From Limibacterium fermenti (GTDB taxonomy: Bacteria; Bacteroidota; Bacteroidia; Bacteroidales; Dysgonomonadaceae), in the NCBI RefSeq assembly GCF_041902845.1, contig NZ_CP159486.1, positions 3,596,001 to 3,660,000 of the forward strand: a stretch of 64,000 bases of DNA, written 5' to 3'. Below the pieces are notes generated by a model. It ran no database searches and was not told the origin of the DNA. It saw only the letters and a program-made list of their open reading frames with translations. Shown here piece after piece: positions 25,551 to 34,107 of the stretch (its first letter is position 1; each line of letters starts with the position of its first letter). The position numbers and the translations under genes are program-made.

Positions 25551-26855
25551 ATGGCTACAAATCAATTGAATTTTGAAACGCTGCAAGTACATGCAGGGCA
25601 AGAGGTGGACAAAACAACGCATGCGCGTGCAGTGCCCATCTATCAAACAACCTCTTACGTGTTCGAAGATGCAAAGGACGGAGCCGACCTGTTCGGGCTG
25701 CGCAAGTTCGGCAACATCTATTCACGCATTATGAACCCGACAACCGATGTGTTCGAAAAACGCATCGCCGCACTCGAAGGAGGCGTCTCGGCCTTGGCCA
25801 CGGCTTCCGGGCAGTCGGCGCAGTTCATCGCGTTGAACAATATTCTCGAAGCGGGTGACAACTTTGTATCGACCAGTTTTTTATATGGAGGAACGTACAA
25901 TCAGTTCAAGTCGCAATTCCGCCGCTTGGGCATCGAGGTACGCTTCACGCCGAATGAAAATCCGGAGGAATTCGAAAAGTTGATCGACGATAAGACGAAA
26001 GCGCTCTATCTCGAAACCATCGGAAACCCCGAACTCAACGTGCCCGACTTCGAAGCCATCGCAGCCGTGGCCGATAAACACGGTATACCGGTCATTGTCG
26101 ACAATACCTTCGGCGCCGGAGGATATCTGTTCCGCCCGCTGGAGCACGGCGCTACGGTAGTCGTCGAAAGCGCCACCAAATGGATCGGCGGCCACGGTAC
26201 GACGCTCGGAGGGGTCATCGTCGACAGTGGAAAATTCAACTGGGGCAACGGCAAGTTCCGCTCTTTTACGGAGCCGTCGGAGAGTTATCACGGACTGGTA
26301 TTCTGGGATGCTTTCGGCGAAGGAAGTCCGTTCGGGAACATTGCCTTTACGTTGCGTGCACGGGTGGAAGGCCTGCGCGACTGGGGCGCCACGCTGGCTC
26401 CGTTCAACTCGTTCCTGCTGCTGCAAGGACTCGAATCGCTTTCGCTTCGCGTGGAGCGTCATTCGCAAAACGCACTCGCATTGGCCCAATGGCTCGAAAG
26501 CCATCCTGCCGTCGAGTTCGTACATTATCCGGGACTCGAAAGCAGTAAATATCACTCGCAGGCGAAGAAATACTTCAAACGGGGATATGGCGGCGTGTTG
26601 GTATTCAAGTTGAAAGGCGATGCGGAAAAGGCCGACCGCCTGATCGATCATCTCAAGTTGATTACGCACCTGGCCAATGTGGGCGATGCCAAAACATTGA
26701 TTATCCACCCGGCAGCCACGACACACGAACAATTATCGCCCGACGAAAAGATTGCCTCGGGAGCCATTCCGGGACAATTACGTATCTCGGCCGGCATCGA
26801 GCATATCGATGACATCAAAGCCGACATCGAGCAAGCACTTCAAAAAGTAGGATAG
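25551..26855 (+). CDS. metY: O-acetylhomoserine aminocarboxypropyltransferase (sulfhydrylase)
   Basis: 434 residues. PLP enzyme of the Cys/Met metabolism family that makes homocysteine from O-acetylhomoserine and sulfide, feeding methionine synthesis. Features are the N-terminal LQVHAGQEVDKTTHARAVPIYQTTSYVF, substrate-pocket YSRIMNPT, D in VIVDNTFG, and the PLP lysine K210 in ESATKWIGGHG. At about 430 residues it is the MetY rather than the shorter MetB/MetC type. It is downstream of cysK, so both sulfide-using enzymes would share the attenuated leader. A hairpin terminator follows at 26879. Confidence 0.94.
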   Translation: MATNQLNFETLQVHAGQEVDKTTHARAVPIYQTTSYVFEDAKDGADLFGLRKFGNIYSRIMNPTTDVFEKRIAALEGGVSALATASGQSAQFIALNNILEAGDNFVSTSFLYGGTYNQFKSQFRRLGIEVRFTPNENPEEFEKLIDDKTKALYLETIGNPELNVPDFEAIAAVADKHGIPVIVDNTFGAGGYLFRPLEHGATVVVESATKWIGGHGTTLGGVIVDSGKFNWGNGKFRSFTEPSESYHGLVFWDAFGEGSPFGNIAFTLRARVEGLRDWGATLAPFNSFLLLQGLESLSLRVERHSQNALALAQWLESHPAVEFVHYPGLESSKYHSQAKKYFKRGYGGVLVFKLKGDAEKADRLIDHLKLITHLANVGDAKTLIIHPAATTHEQLSPDEKIASGAIPGQLRISAGIEHIDDIKADIEQALQKVG

Positions 26856-26878
26856 GATTGTTTTTCTGGTTTTTTTAC

Positions 26879-26914
26879 AGCCGGCGGGCCGCCTCAAGCC
26901 CGACCGGCTTTCTT
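26879..26914 (+). terminator. Terminator after metY
   Basis: AGCCGG-c-GGGC pairs with GCCC-ga-CCGGCT, followed by TTCTT. It ends the cysK-metY unit. Confidence 0.75.
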
Positions 26915-26952
26915 GTGTCGAGAAATAGGGAAAGGACTCGTAAGAAGCAAAA

Positions 26953-27780
26953 TCATTTGATATCGATCGATTCGATAATCCGGCGGAGAATTTTTTCACC
27001 TTCTTTATCATTCCCCTTGACAAGCCCTATCAACGTCCAATAAGTAACGCCTTGAGTTAATCCGACACCGAAAAAATCCACATCCAGTCCATTCATCTTA
27101 AAAGAACCGGAAAGCCGGTATCCCGACACCGATTCAACGGAATACATCTCTACATCATACACAAAATCGGTTATGCCGGGTTGGCTTTTAAGGCCGTTAG
27201 CACTGCCTTCCGCCGCTCCGAGCAGGTTGAAATCGATTCCGGGTTTATAAATAATGGTAGTTCCCGTTAACGTTATAGCCTCGTTATCCGAGTTTTCATA
27301 TATCTCCATGCTTTCGACCATCGCTTCAAGAGACTCCGGCAACCCCTCGTCCGGACTCTTCACCAATCTCCAGGGAGCCTCGAAAGTCAGCCACTCATTG
27401 CCCATAGATTGTTTCACCCACTCCTGTTTCATTATCTTTGTTGAAGATTTTTTATTGTTTTTCAAGGCATCGACAGCGGAAGAGCCTAACCATCCACCCA
27501 CGAGAGCACATATGGTCGTGGTAACCACAATCCATATTTTTTCTTTAAGGGAGCGGTAGCGAAGGGTCCGGGTCTTTTTTTTCGGCACTTCGGGCGGGAA
27601 TTGGCTTTCGGTGATACACACTGCATTTTTGTAGTCTTCAAAACTTTTTCCGGGATTGCGGCGTTGCCATTCGGTGAAATTATTGTCCATCTTTTTGCCG
27701 CAAGACGAACAGAGCACGCTATAGGGCGAATTCATCTCGTTGAGATGTCCGCAATGATTGCATTTCAAATAATAAGGCAT
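26953..27780 (-). CDS. Zinc-ribbon membrane-anchored protein of unknown function
   Basis: 275 residues. An N-terminal zinc ribbon (C7-x2-C10 in CNHCGH and CSSCGK about 16 residues on) is followed by a basic stretch (KKKTRTLRYRSLKEK), one transmembrane helix (about residues 80-98) and a C-terminal domain of about 165 residues exposed on the far side. That domain has the look of a small alpha/beta lipid- or protein-binding fold (WLTFEAPWRLVKSP, TLTGTTIIYKPG). I do not recognise the family. It stands alone between metY and the repeat locus. Confidence 0.7.
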   Translation of the reverse strand: MPYYLKCNHCGHLNEMNSPYSVLCSSCGKKMDNNFTEWQRRNPGKSFEDYKNAVCITESQFPPEVPKKKTRTLRYRSLKEKIWIVVTTTICALVGGWLGSSAVDALKNNKKSSTKIMKQEWVKQSMGNEWLTFEAPWRLVKSPDEGLPESLEAMVESMEIYENSDNEAITLTGTTIIYKPGIDFNLLGAAEGSANGLKSQPGITDFVYDVEMYSVESVSGYRLSGSFKMNGLDVDFFGVGLTQGVTYWTLIGLVKGNDKEGEKILRRIIESIDIK

Positions 27781-27900
27781 ATAAATATCTATTGGATTAG
27801 CTACACAAAAGTACCATTTTTTTCATCCCCGCCTTTCAATTTCGAAAAAATATCAACGGAATACTTTCTCAAAAACAATTTTTTCCGGCAACATCGATAG

Positions 27901-28314
27901 TATGCAGGAAGAAAGGGAGAAAAATCCATTGAAGGAAAAGATAACGACAAAATGATGTTGTAAAAAGGAAGAAACAAAAAGGAGAAATACAGAACAAAGA
28001 GCATTTTTGTGAAAATATCTCTCTATAAATTCAAAACAGAGGGGTCATTTGTGAAAATATGCTCCTAAAAAGTAAAAACGAGACTCTCGTTTGTGAAAAT
28101 AGGATCGACGATTGTGAAAATGTTTCTCATATTTGTAAAAACAAGAGAGTGTTTTATTAAAACATAGGCGTCGGAAAGGAAAAAAGGGTTGAGAATGGAC
28201 GAAAGCAAAGACATGGTAGACAGAATTAAATACAAAGTGGCCGAAATAGGAGACAAGCAAGTCGATATAAAGACCAAAAAAATCAAAATAATAGCCTGGG
28301 AAATCGATAAATGA
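27901..28314 (+). repeat. Decayed 21-bp tandem repeat (heptad-coding frame with stops)
   Basis: From 28006 to about 28164 the sequence keeps a strict 21-bp period: TTTGTGAAAATA occurs at 28006, 28048 and 28090, with variants at 28027, 28069, 28111, 28132 and 28153. The same plus-strand frame continues as weaker heptads to the TGA at 28312-28314. Read in frame it gives heptads such as FVKISLY, FVKIGST, IVKMFLI, FVKTREC and QVDIKTK, but stops interrupt at 27961, 28066 and 28165. The last open part (ATG 28195 to 28314) encodes 39 residues. A related heptad locus, open over 12 units, is at 50406-50705. The rest of the 27781-28404 gap holds only short TTCATCGTTCTTCG words (28354-28415). Confidence 0.65.
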
Positions 28315-28353
28315 AACGATATGGAGAAATTGGTCTCCAGCGACTGTCCTTTT

Positions 28354-28415
28354 CTTCATCGTTCTTCGTTCTTCGTTCTTCGTTCATACTTCATCGTTCA
28401 TACTTCATCCTTCAG
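28354..28415. repeat. Short-word array (CATCGTTCTTCGTTC type)
   Basis: Imperfect tandem words CATCGTTCTTCGTTCTTCG and ATACTTCATCGTTC, running into the 3' end of rdgB. The same kind of words in both orientations appear at 49549-49635. Confidence 0.6.
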
Positions 28416-28992
28416 CTTGCTCCATTAAGAAGGCAACCAGCTTATCGGAGGCAACGGCGCGATGGCTGATGATGTTTTTCACCTCATCACCCAACTCGGC
28501 AAAGGTCTTATCGTATCCTTCGGGGATAAACAGCGGGTCGTAACCGAAGCCGCCGGAGCCGCGTTTCTCCGTAGCAATCACACCCCGAATCTCCCCCTCG
28601 AAAAAATGCGTGTCGCCGTTCATCAGCAGGGCAATCACCGTGCGGAAGCGGGCGCGACGTTCCGAAACGCCTTCGAGGGCGCTCAACAACTTGCACATGT
28701 TGTCTTCGGGGCGGCAACCTTCGCCGGCATAACGCGACGAGTACACGCCCGGGGCGTTGTCCAAGGCCTGTACTTCGAGACCCGAATCGTCCGAAAAGCA
28801 ATCATACCCGTAGCGGTCTTTCACATGGCGCGCCTTGATGAGGGCGTTCGCGCGAAACGTATCGCCCGTCTCGGGAATATCGTCGTGGCAGCCGATATCG
28901 GCTAAGCTTAAGATACGTAAACGCCCCTCCGTTATCTTGCGAATCTCGTCGAGCTTATGTTTATTATTGGTAGCAAATACAATTTCTTTCAT
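28405..28992 (-). CDS. rdgB: Non-canonical purine NTP pyrophosphatase (RdgB/HAM1 type)
   Basis: 195 residues from ATG 28992; the frame is open 48 bases further up, but that part is repeat sequence. It hydrolyses dITP, XTP and ITP to monophosphates to keep deaminated purines out of DNA and RNA. Motifs: FATNNKHKLDEI at the N-terminus, SDDSGLEVQALDNAPGVYSSRYAG in the middle, GFGYDPLF and SHRAVASDKL near the end. The last codons lie in the short-word array. Its upstream region is a 160-base array (28997-29155) that separates it from the PorW-like gene; the two may still be cotranscribed. Confidence 0.94.
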   Translation of the reverse strand: MKEIVFATNNKHKLDEIRKITEGRLRILSLADIGCHDDIPETGDTFRANALIKARHVKDRYGYDCFSDDSGLEVQALDNAPGVYSSRYAGEGCRPEDNMCKLLSALEGVSERRARFRTVIALLMNGDTHFFEGEIRGVIATEKRGSGGFGYDPLFIPEGYDKTFAELGDEVKNIISHRAVASDKLVAFLMEQAEG

Positions 28993-28996
28993 ATAA

Positions 28997-29154
28997 TGTC
29001 TCCGGTCGCCAGTCTTCAGTCTCCGGTCTTTAGACTTCATTCGTAATCCGTAATTAGTAATTAGTAATTAGTAATTTGTAATTTATAATTTGTAATTCGT
29101 AATTTGTAATTCGTAATTTGTAATTTGTAATTTGTAATTTGTAATTCGTAATTT
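28997..29154. repeat. Short-word arrays between the PorW-like gene and rdgB
   Basis: 28997-29040 holds words of the type GTCTCCGGTCGCCAGTCTTCA; 29041-29154 holds about 14 units of the AT-rich type GTAATTTGTAATTCGTAATT. The same two word classes occur at 33935-34097 and 47558-47762. Confidence 0.7.
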
Positions 29155-32100
29155 CTATCGCTCTCTCAGCCGTTGTTCGCGTTCCTGTTGGCGACGTTTC
29201 AAATCCTCTTCCCGTCGACGCAGTTTTTCCTGCCGTTCCTGCTCGCGTTGGCGAATTTTCTCCTTACGCTCTCGCTCCCGTTCTTTCAACAACGTCTTGC
29301 GATCCTTCTGTTGTTCCGTTTCCTGCCGTTGACGCTGCAAAGCTTCTTCGGCCTTGCGCTGCAACTCCCCTTCACGCTGCGCAGCATTAAGGGGCACGGC
29401 CTTTTCCTGTGGAAGCGGCTGCGGACGGATAACCTCAGGTGCGATCTTTTCGGGTTCCAAAGGTACAATCTTTTCCGTTTCCTGCGGTACGATTTCAGCT
29501 TCTTTTTGGATGATGGACGGCGGTTCTTCGGCTTCATCCGTTTGCAGGGAATCCGCGACCGCCGGTATGGCAAGCGGTTCGGCAAGCAGGATATCCTCTG
29601 CGCCCGAAGAAAGACTGTCGGTATAAAAGACGATATAGGAAGCGAGCGTCTTTTCCTGCGACAACCGCCGGAGGTTCTCCTCCGAAATAACCAGCGGCAG
29701 GATTCCGCGCGCCTCGACGGCATGGAAAGCGCTGTCCGACGCGGCCATCTGCGCATACCGCTGCGCCTCGCTCAGCGAACGGAACGGACTGATACGAAGC
29801 GCTTCGCCTCCGGCAACCCGGATAAACGATAAATCGAAGGCGCGAAGTTGAAACCGGGAGAAATTGAAATCGGCCGCAGCGAACAGCAGTTCGTTCTTTC
29901 GCACCGATGATTCTTGCATCACCAATAAATAGGCGTGAGGAGCATCGCGCCCGACGCTAAAGGATACGGTATCGGCCGCCACAAAACTTTCGGATGCCGT
30001 ACCAGGTACCGTCTTCTCGCGGCCACGCCGGAAGTCGACAATAGCCGATGCGCCCGTAACGATGTCGCGTCCTTCGGCCAAGCCTGCGATAACCGGTTCG
30101 GCTATGCTCGCCGCAGGACTCTCCGGATAGGCTTCCCTCAACTTCTTCAATGCCCCGGCGGCTTTCTCCGCATCGCCCGTCTGCACATACGACAAGCCTT
30201 CAAGCAACATAAACTGAGGCATCAGCGACGAGTGTCTGAACAGGCTCTCGAAATAGGTGTAGAGCGACTGCACCTTTTGCGCCTCGCCGCGGCGATACGC
30301 CTGGTAAGCTTCCTGATACAGCGAATCCTGCACGCCCGCATAGTTCTCCAATATCCGGCGGTAATCGGGCGACGAAAGAAACGTCGACCTCCCATCGCCG
30401 GGATACTCCGCCAACAAATGCCTGCGGTAGGTTTCGGCCGTCGCCGTATCGCCGAGGCGCAAATAAAGCAGATAGAGTTGATAATAGACATCGGGACGGC
30501 GGGGACTGCCGGGGAAGTCGTTCAGATAGCGGCGGAAAGTTCGCGCCGCATAGTCATAGTCCTGAAGGCGATCCTTCAGTATTGCCCCCATCGGGAACAG
30601 ATTTTCTTCGATGATGCAGTTTGAGGCAGCCAATGCTTCGGGGGTCGACGGAAGCTGTTGCAGATAATAGTCGCGCTGCAACGGATCGGCCGCGCGCAGA
30701 GCGGCGGAAGCGACTGCCGCTCCTTCTCCGGCGGGAGAAACGTCTGCAACGTCTGTATCCGGAAAAGCGGCATCCCCGACCGGCAAGCTTCCGGGTGTAG
30801 CCGACAGGCGCCAGTTGTCTTCCAGCGCGCGGTTGCCCCATCGGCGGCGGAATTCGCTCTTGCCCTGAGCCACTAAAGCGGGTGCATCAAAATAAAACGT
30901 CCCTCCGTCGGCCTTGGCGGCTAACGCGGCGGCAGCTTCGGCCGGCGAAAGCGAAGAAGGGTTTTGCTCTGTTCCACGCAAGGACATTCCGGCCAGATAG
31001 GCTTCGCGTTCCGCATCGGTTTGCGTCTTCTTCCACTCCGCGATGCGCCGGTCGATACGCTCCAACTGAACAGTACGAGGCAACGAAACCATTTCCTGTA
31101 GACTATCCTGTTCCTGTACGGCAATCATATGCGGCACCAGGGCGCCCAACACCTCCGCCCGATCGCGGACGCGGATATATTCAGGGTGGCTCTCGGGTAG
31201 CAGGGCCACAGCGGCGGTAAAGACCGGCCCGGCCTTTACATAGTCTTTCCGGGCAAAATAAATATCGCCCAGCTTCACCATTGCCAATGCGGCATAGAGA
31301 CTGTTCTGCGGGTCGGAGGCGCCCGCGAGGTGCAAATGTTCGATTGCCTGCGCCGTGTCGTTGCGAAGCAGGTAACCGGCACCCACCGCATAATGGATGC
31401 CGTCGCGGTACGGTTCGTTTTTCGCGCTGCCCGCCATGCGTTCCAACCGTTGTATAATCGTTTTTTGGTGCGCAGGCAAGTCCAAAGCCGATTGTCGTAT
31501 CAACGCATGAATCGCTAACTCGTAAGGCGTGCCGAGCCCTTTCACCGACTCGAAAGCGTCGTAGGCTTCGGCATCGCGTCCCAACGCGGCATACGTCTGC
31601 CCCAACAAGTACCGCAGTCGCATCTTCTGCCGGCTGTTTTTGTCCTTCTCGATCACCTTGCGCAGATAAGGCAATGCCGCGGGGTAATCTTTCTTCCGCA
31701 GCAAATAATAGGCATACGTTTCGGCAAACAAGTCGTCCAGCCGGCCCGCAAGCTTCCGTTGCCGAAGCAGATACGCCATATTGTCGGCATCGTAGTTCCA
31801 GCCCGTTTCGGCATACGCGCGCAGCATTTCTACCTGCACTTCCGACAATAGGTCGATGTCTTCGTCGAACAGCCGCAGCATTTGCGAAAAGACCGCCAGT
31901 CCTTTCTCATATTCACGGTTTTGGACATACGCTTTGCCCATCAACAACCAGGCATTCTTGATAAACGGATTGAATTCATCCTGCCGGAGCCATTCACGGT
32001 AAGCCTGTGTGTACGGACGCGACCGGTCGCGGCGGGGTTTGACCGAAATGGAATGTTCGCGGATAGCCTTTGCGGTTTTCTCTATCACCACATCGAAAGC

Positions 32101-32343
32101 CCCGTCACCCTTCGAAGGAATGCTGTCGATCTTTACCGGATAAAGCGGCAGCAATTCCGAATAATCTTCCTGAAAGGCTTCGTAACGGGCCTCCAGCGCA
32201 TCATCATAAGCTTGTTGAGCGTTGAAAAAAACATTGTAACGGGTGGTAAGTTCATGAAAAGCGCGTGTACCGGCCGTGTTCTTACGGGTCGAACATCCGG
32301 CCCACGCCGTGCCGATCATCACCGCAAGCATCCATCGCACCAT
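29155..32343 (-). CDS. porW: PorW/SprE-like TPR lipoprotein of the type IX secretion system
   Basis: About 1062 residues from ATG 32343 (a GTG lies 18 bases upstream). A lipoprotein signal is followed by TAWAGCSTRKNTAGTRAFHELTTRYNVFFN, the recognisable start of PorW/SprE. Many TPR-like helical repeats follow (about residues 120-430 and 580-760, for example NPFIKNAWLLMGKAYVQNREYEKGL). The last 130 residues are an acidic/basic low-complexity and coiled-coil tail rich in Glu, Arg, Gln and Lys (QERQEKLRRREED). PorW/SprE is needed for type IX secretion and links the outer-membrane and inner-membrane parts of the machine; it is outer-membrane anchored. The gene is long and complete; no other type IX genes are in the window. 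The family is fairly sure from the N-terminus. Confidence 0.85.
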   Translation of the reverse strand: MVRWMLAVMIGTAWAGCSTRKNTAGTRAFHELTTRYNVFFNAQQAYDDALEARYEAFQEDYSELLPLYPVKIDSIPSKGDGAFDVVIEKTAKAIREHSISVKPRRDRSRPYTQAYREWLRQDEFNPFIKNAWLLMGKAYVQNREYEKGLAVFSQMLRLFDEDIDLLSEVQVEMLRAYAETGWNYDADNMAYLLRQRKLAGRLDDLFAETYAYYLLRKKDYPAALPYLRKVIEKDKNSRQKMRLRYLLGQTYAALGRDAEAYDAFESVKGLGTPYELAIHALIRQSALDLPAHQKTIIQRLERMAGSAKNEPYRDGIHYAVGAGYLLRNDTAQAIEHLHLAGASDPQNSLYAALAMVKLGDIYFARKDYVKAGPVFTAAVALLPESHPEYIRVRDRAEVLGALVPHMIAVQEQDSLQEMVSLPRTVQLERIDRRIAEWKKTQTDAEREAYLAGMSLRGTEQNPSSLSPAEAAAALAAKADGGTFYFDAPALVAQGKSEFRRRWGNRALEDNWRLSATPGSLPVGDAAFPDTDVADVSPAGEGAAVASAALRAADPLQRDYYLQQLPSTPEALAASNCIIEENLFPMGAILKDRLQDYDYAARTFRRYLNDFPGSPRRPDVYYQLYLLYLRLGDTATAETYRRHLLAEYPGDGRSTFLSSPDYRRILENYAGVQDSLYQEAYQAYRRGEAQKVQSLYTYFESLFRHSSLMPQFMLLEGLSYVQTGDAEKAAGALKKLREAYPESPAASIAEPVIAGLAEGRDIVTGASAIVDFRRGREKTVPGTASESFVAADTVSFSVGRDAPHAYLLVMQESSVRKNELLFAAADFNFSRFQLRAFDLSFIRVAGGEALRISPFRSLSEAQRYAQMAASDSAFHAVEARGILPLVISEENLRRLSQEKTLASYIVFYTDSLSSGAEDILLAEPLAIPAVADSLQTDEAEEPPSIIQKEAEIVPQETEKIVPLEPEKIAPEVIRPQPLPQEKAVPLNAAQREGELQRKAEEALQRQRQETEQQKDRKTLLKERERERKEKIRQREQERQEKLRRREEDLKRRQQEREQRLRER

Positions 32344-32507
32344 TCCGCCTTGTCGTATCACCCGCTCGTCTGTTTTTTGTTTCTTTTATGATAACTCAAA
32401 AAACAAGCTTTTAGTATATTTTTGATTTCCTCTTTTTAAGGATAAAGAGCCGATAGGATAAGACGAAGATAGATCGATGACACACTCTGTTACCGGAATT
32501 TCAATTA

Positions 32508-32816
32508 TCAAGGCCTGCTGTCAGGATTACGGTGCGTATGGAAAATCGAATAGACGCCCACCTCGCCTTCCCTAACTTCATAAATGATGATATAAGGAAA
32601 TTTCCTCAAGAAGACTTCCCTGTATAGACTTCTTTTTAAAGGATATTGTAACGAATTTTGTTGAATGCTTTCCAAATACTCTTGCACCTTGTTCAAGAAT
32701 ATCAGTTCCAATCCTTTCTGCCGGCTTTCATACCATTCGACCGCTTTCGACAAATCATTTTCAGCCCTGTCTACAAACTCATGAATTCTTTTTCTGATGG
32801 CCAGGTTTGTATCCAT
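32508..32816 (-). CDS. RelE/ParE-family toxin, apparently without antitoxin
   Basis: 102 residues with the ParE layout: an N-terminal helix hairpin (EFVDRAENDLSKAVEWYESRQKGLELIFL), then beta strands LKRSLYREVFLRKFPYIIIYEV and YSIFHTHRNPDSRP. Such toxins bind gyrase or cut ribosome-bound mRNA and are normally preceded by an antitoxin gene. Here the roughly 200 bases upstream (to cysK2) hold no clear antitoxin ORF. It is either an orphan or kept in check by a distant antitoxin. It is intact in length, unlike the remnant at 10566. Confidence 0.82.
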   Translation of the reverse strand: MDTNLAIRKRIHEFVDRAENDLSKAVEWYESRQKGLELIFLNKVQEYLESIQQNSLQYPLKRSLYREVFLRKFPYIIIYEVREGEVGVYSIFHTHRNPDSRP

Positions 32817-32962
32817 AATCTTTTCAATTTATTTCTTACACAGGTAACACTAACTACCCGACTTTACGCAATTATCGTTGAACAAATACCTTCGCTGTGA
32901 TAGTGAACAGCGGTTCTGTTCCGGAAGTGCCGCTCAGAGCCGACGCCCCGGCCGCACGAAAA

Positions 32963-32996
32963 CTTCGGGCACGAATTTCCTGATTCGTGCCCGAAG
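32963..32996 (-). terminator. Terminator after cysK2
   Basis: Perfect 14-bp stem CTTCGGGCACGAAT/ATTCGTGCCCGAAG with a 6-base loop; on the minus strand it is followed by TTTTCG. It ends the cysE-cysK2 unit. Confidence 0.85.
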
Positions 32997-33017
32997 CATC
33001 CATTCCGTGTCCCAATC

Positions 33018-33926
33018 TTAATACAGATCTTCGATAGAAAGATATCGTTCGCCCGTATCGTAGTTGAAGGTAAGGATACGCTTGTCCTTATCGAGGTCGG
33101 CCATTTTTTTCTTCACGGCGGCAATCGAAGCGCCGGTCGATATGCCGCCCAGAATGCTTTCGGTGCGAACCAACTCGCGCGCGGCATCGAAAGCCTCCTC
33201 CTTCGTTATACGGATAATACCGTCGAGAACGGTGAGATCGAGCGTGTCGGGAATGAATCCGGGGCCCAGTCCTTGCAAAGGATGCGGGCCCGGGTCGCCG
33301 CCCGAAATAACGGGTGAGCCGGCGGGTTCCACGCCAATCACTTGCAGCGAAGGGAATGCGGCTTTGAGCGTCTTTCCCACGCCCGTGATATGGCCTCCGG
33401 TACCGATTCCGGAAATAAAATAATCCAGACCTTCGGGAAAATCGTTGAGTATTTCCTGTGCGGTGGTTTCGGCATGGATGTCGGGATTCGAGCGGTTGTT
33501 GAATTGTTGCGGTATCCACGCCCCGGGTATTTGGGCCTGCATTTCTTCCGCTTTGGCAATGGCGCCTTTCATGCCCAGCTCGCGTGGAGTCAGCACCAGT
33601 TCACCGCCGTAAAGTTTCACGAGGCGACGGCGTTCAATCGACATCGACTCCGGCATGACGATAATCACGCGGTATCCTTTTTGGCAGCCTACCAACGAAA
33701 GGCCCACCCCGGTGTTGCCCGATGTCGGCTCGATGATAATACTGCCGGGGCCGATAATTCCTCTTCGTTCGGCATCTTCTATCATCGCCAACGCGATACG
33801 ATCTTTAATGCTTCCTCCCGGATTTTGTTTCTCCAGTTTCAACCAAACGTTCCGCCCCGGGAAAAGGCGGTTCAATTTGATATGCGGTGTTTGCCCGATT
33901 GTCTCTAAAATAGAATTGTATTTCAT
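33018..33926 (-). CDS. cysK: Cysteine synthase, second copy
   Basis: 302 residues from ATG 33926 (an upstream TTG lies in repeat sequence). It catalyses the same reaction as the first copy. The PLP lysine is K41 in GGSIKDRIAL, with IIEPTSGNTGVGLSL, ISGIGTGGHITGVG and GGISTGASIAA. It differs clearly from the copy at 24487 (for instance QTPHIKLNRLFPGRN at the N-terminus), so it is a paralogue and not a recent duplication. It follows cysE across an array-filled gap of about 180 bases, and would use the O-acetylserine that CysE makes. CysK and CysE commonly form the cysteine synthase complex. Confidence 0.95.
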   Translation of the reverse strand: MKYNSILETIGQTPHIKLNRLFPGRNVWLKLEKQNPGGSIKDRIALAMIEDAERRGIIGPGSIIIEPTSGNTGVGLSLVGCQKGYRVIIVMPESMSIERRRLVKLYGGELVLTPRELGMKGAIAKAEEMQAQIPGAWIPQQFNNRSNPDIHAETTAQEILNDFPEGLDYFISGIGTGGHITGVGKTLKAAFPSLQVIGVEPAGSPVISGGDPGPHPLQGLGPGFIPDTLDLTVLDGIIRITKEEAFDAARELVRTESILGGISTGASIAAVKKKMADLDKDKRILTFNYDTGERYLSIEDLY

Positions 33927-33934
33927 CTTTTTAT

Positions 33935-34097
33935 AGTCTCCAGTCTCCAAACCTCATTCGTAATTAGTCTTTCGTAATTTGTAATTTGTAATTTGTAATT
34001 GTCATCAGTCACCGGTCACCAGTCTCCAAACCTCATTCGTAATTTGTCATTTGTCATTCGTAATTTGTCATTTGTAATTTGTAATTTGTCATTGTCT
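33935..34097. repeat. Short-word arrays between cysE and cysK2
   Basis: Interleaved words of two classes: AGTCTCCAGTCTCCAAACC (33936-33953, 34008-34036) and AT-rich CGTAATTTGTAATTTGT (33958-33999, 34037-34094). No gene is present. Confidence 0.7.
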
Positions 34098-34107
34098 CCA
34101 ACCTCTA

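Noticed and set aside
28006..28164. 21-bp periodic repeats considered as a CRISPR or an integration/replication iteron
   Set aside because: There are no spacer/repeat alternation, no fixed repeat length of 28-37, and no replication or integrase gene nearby; the period is a multiple of three and fits heptad coding.
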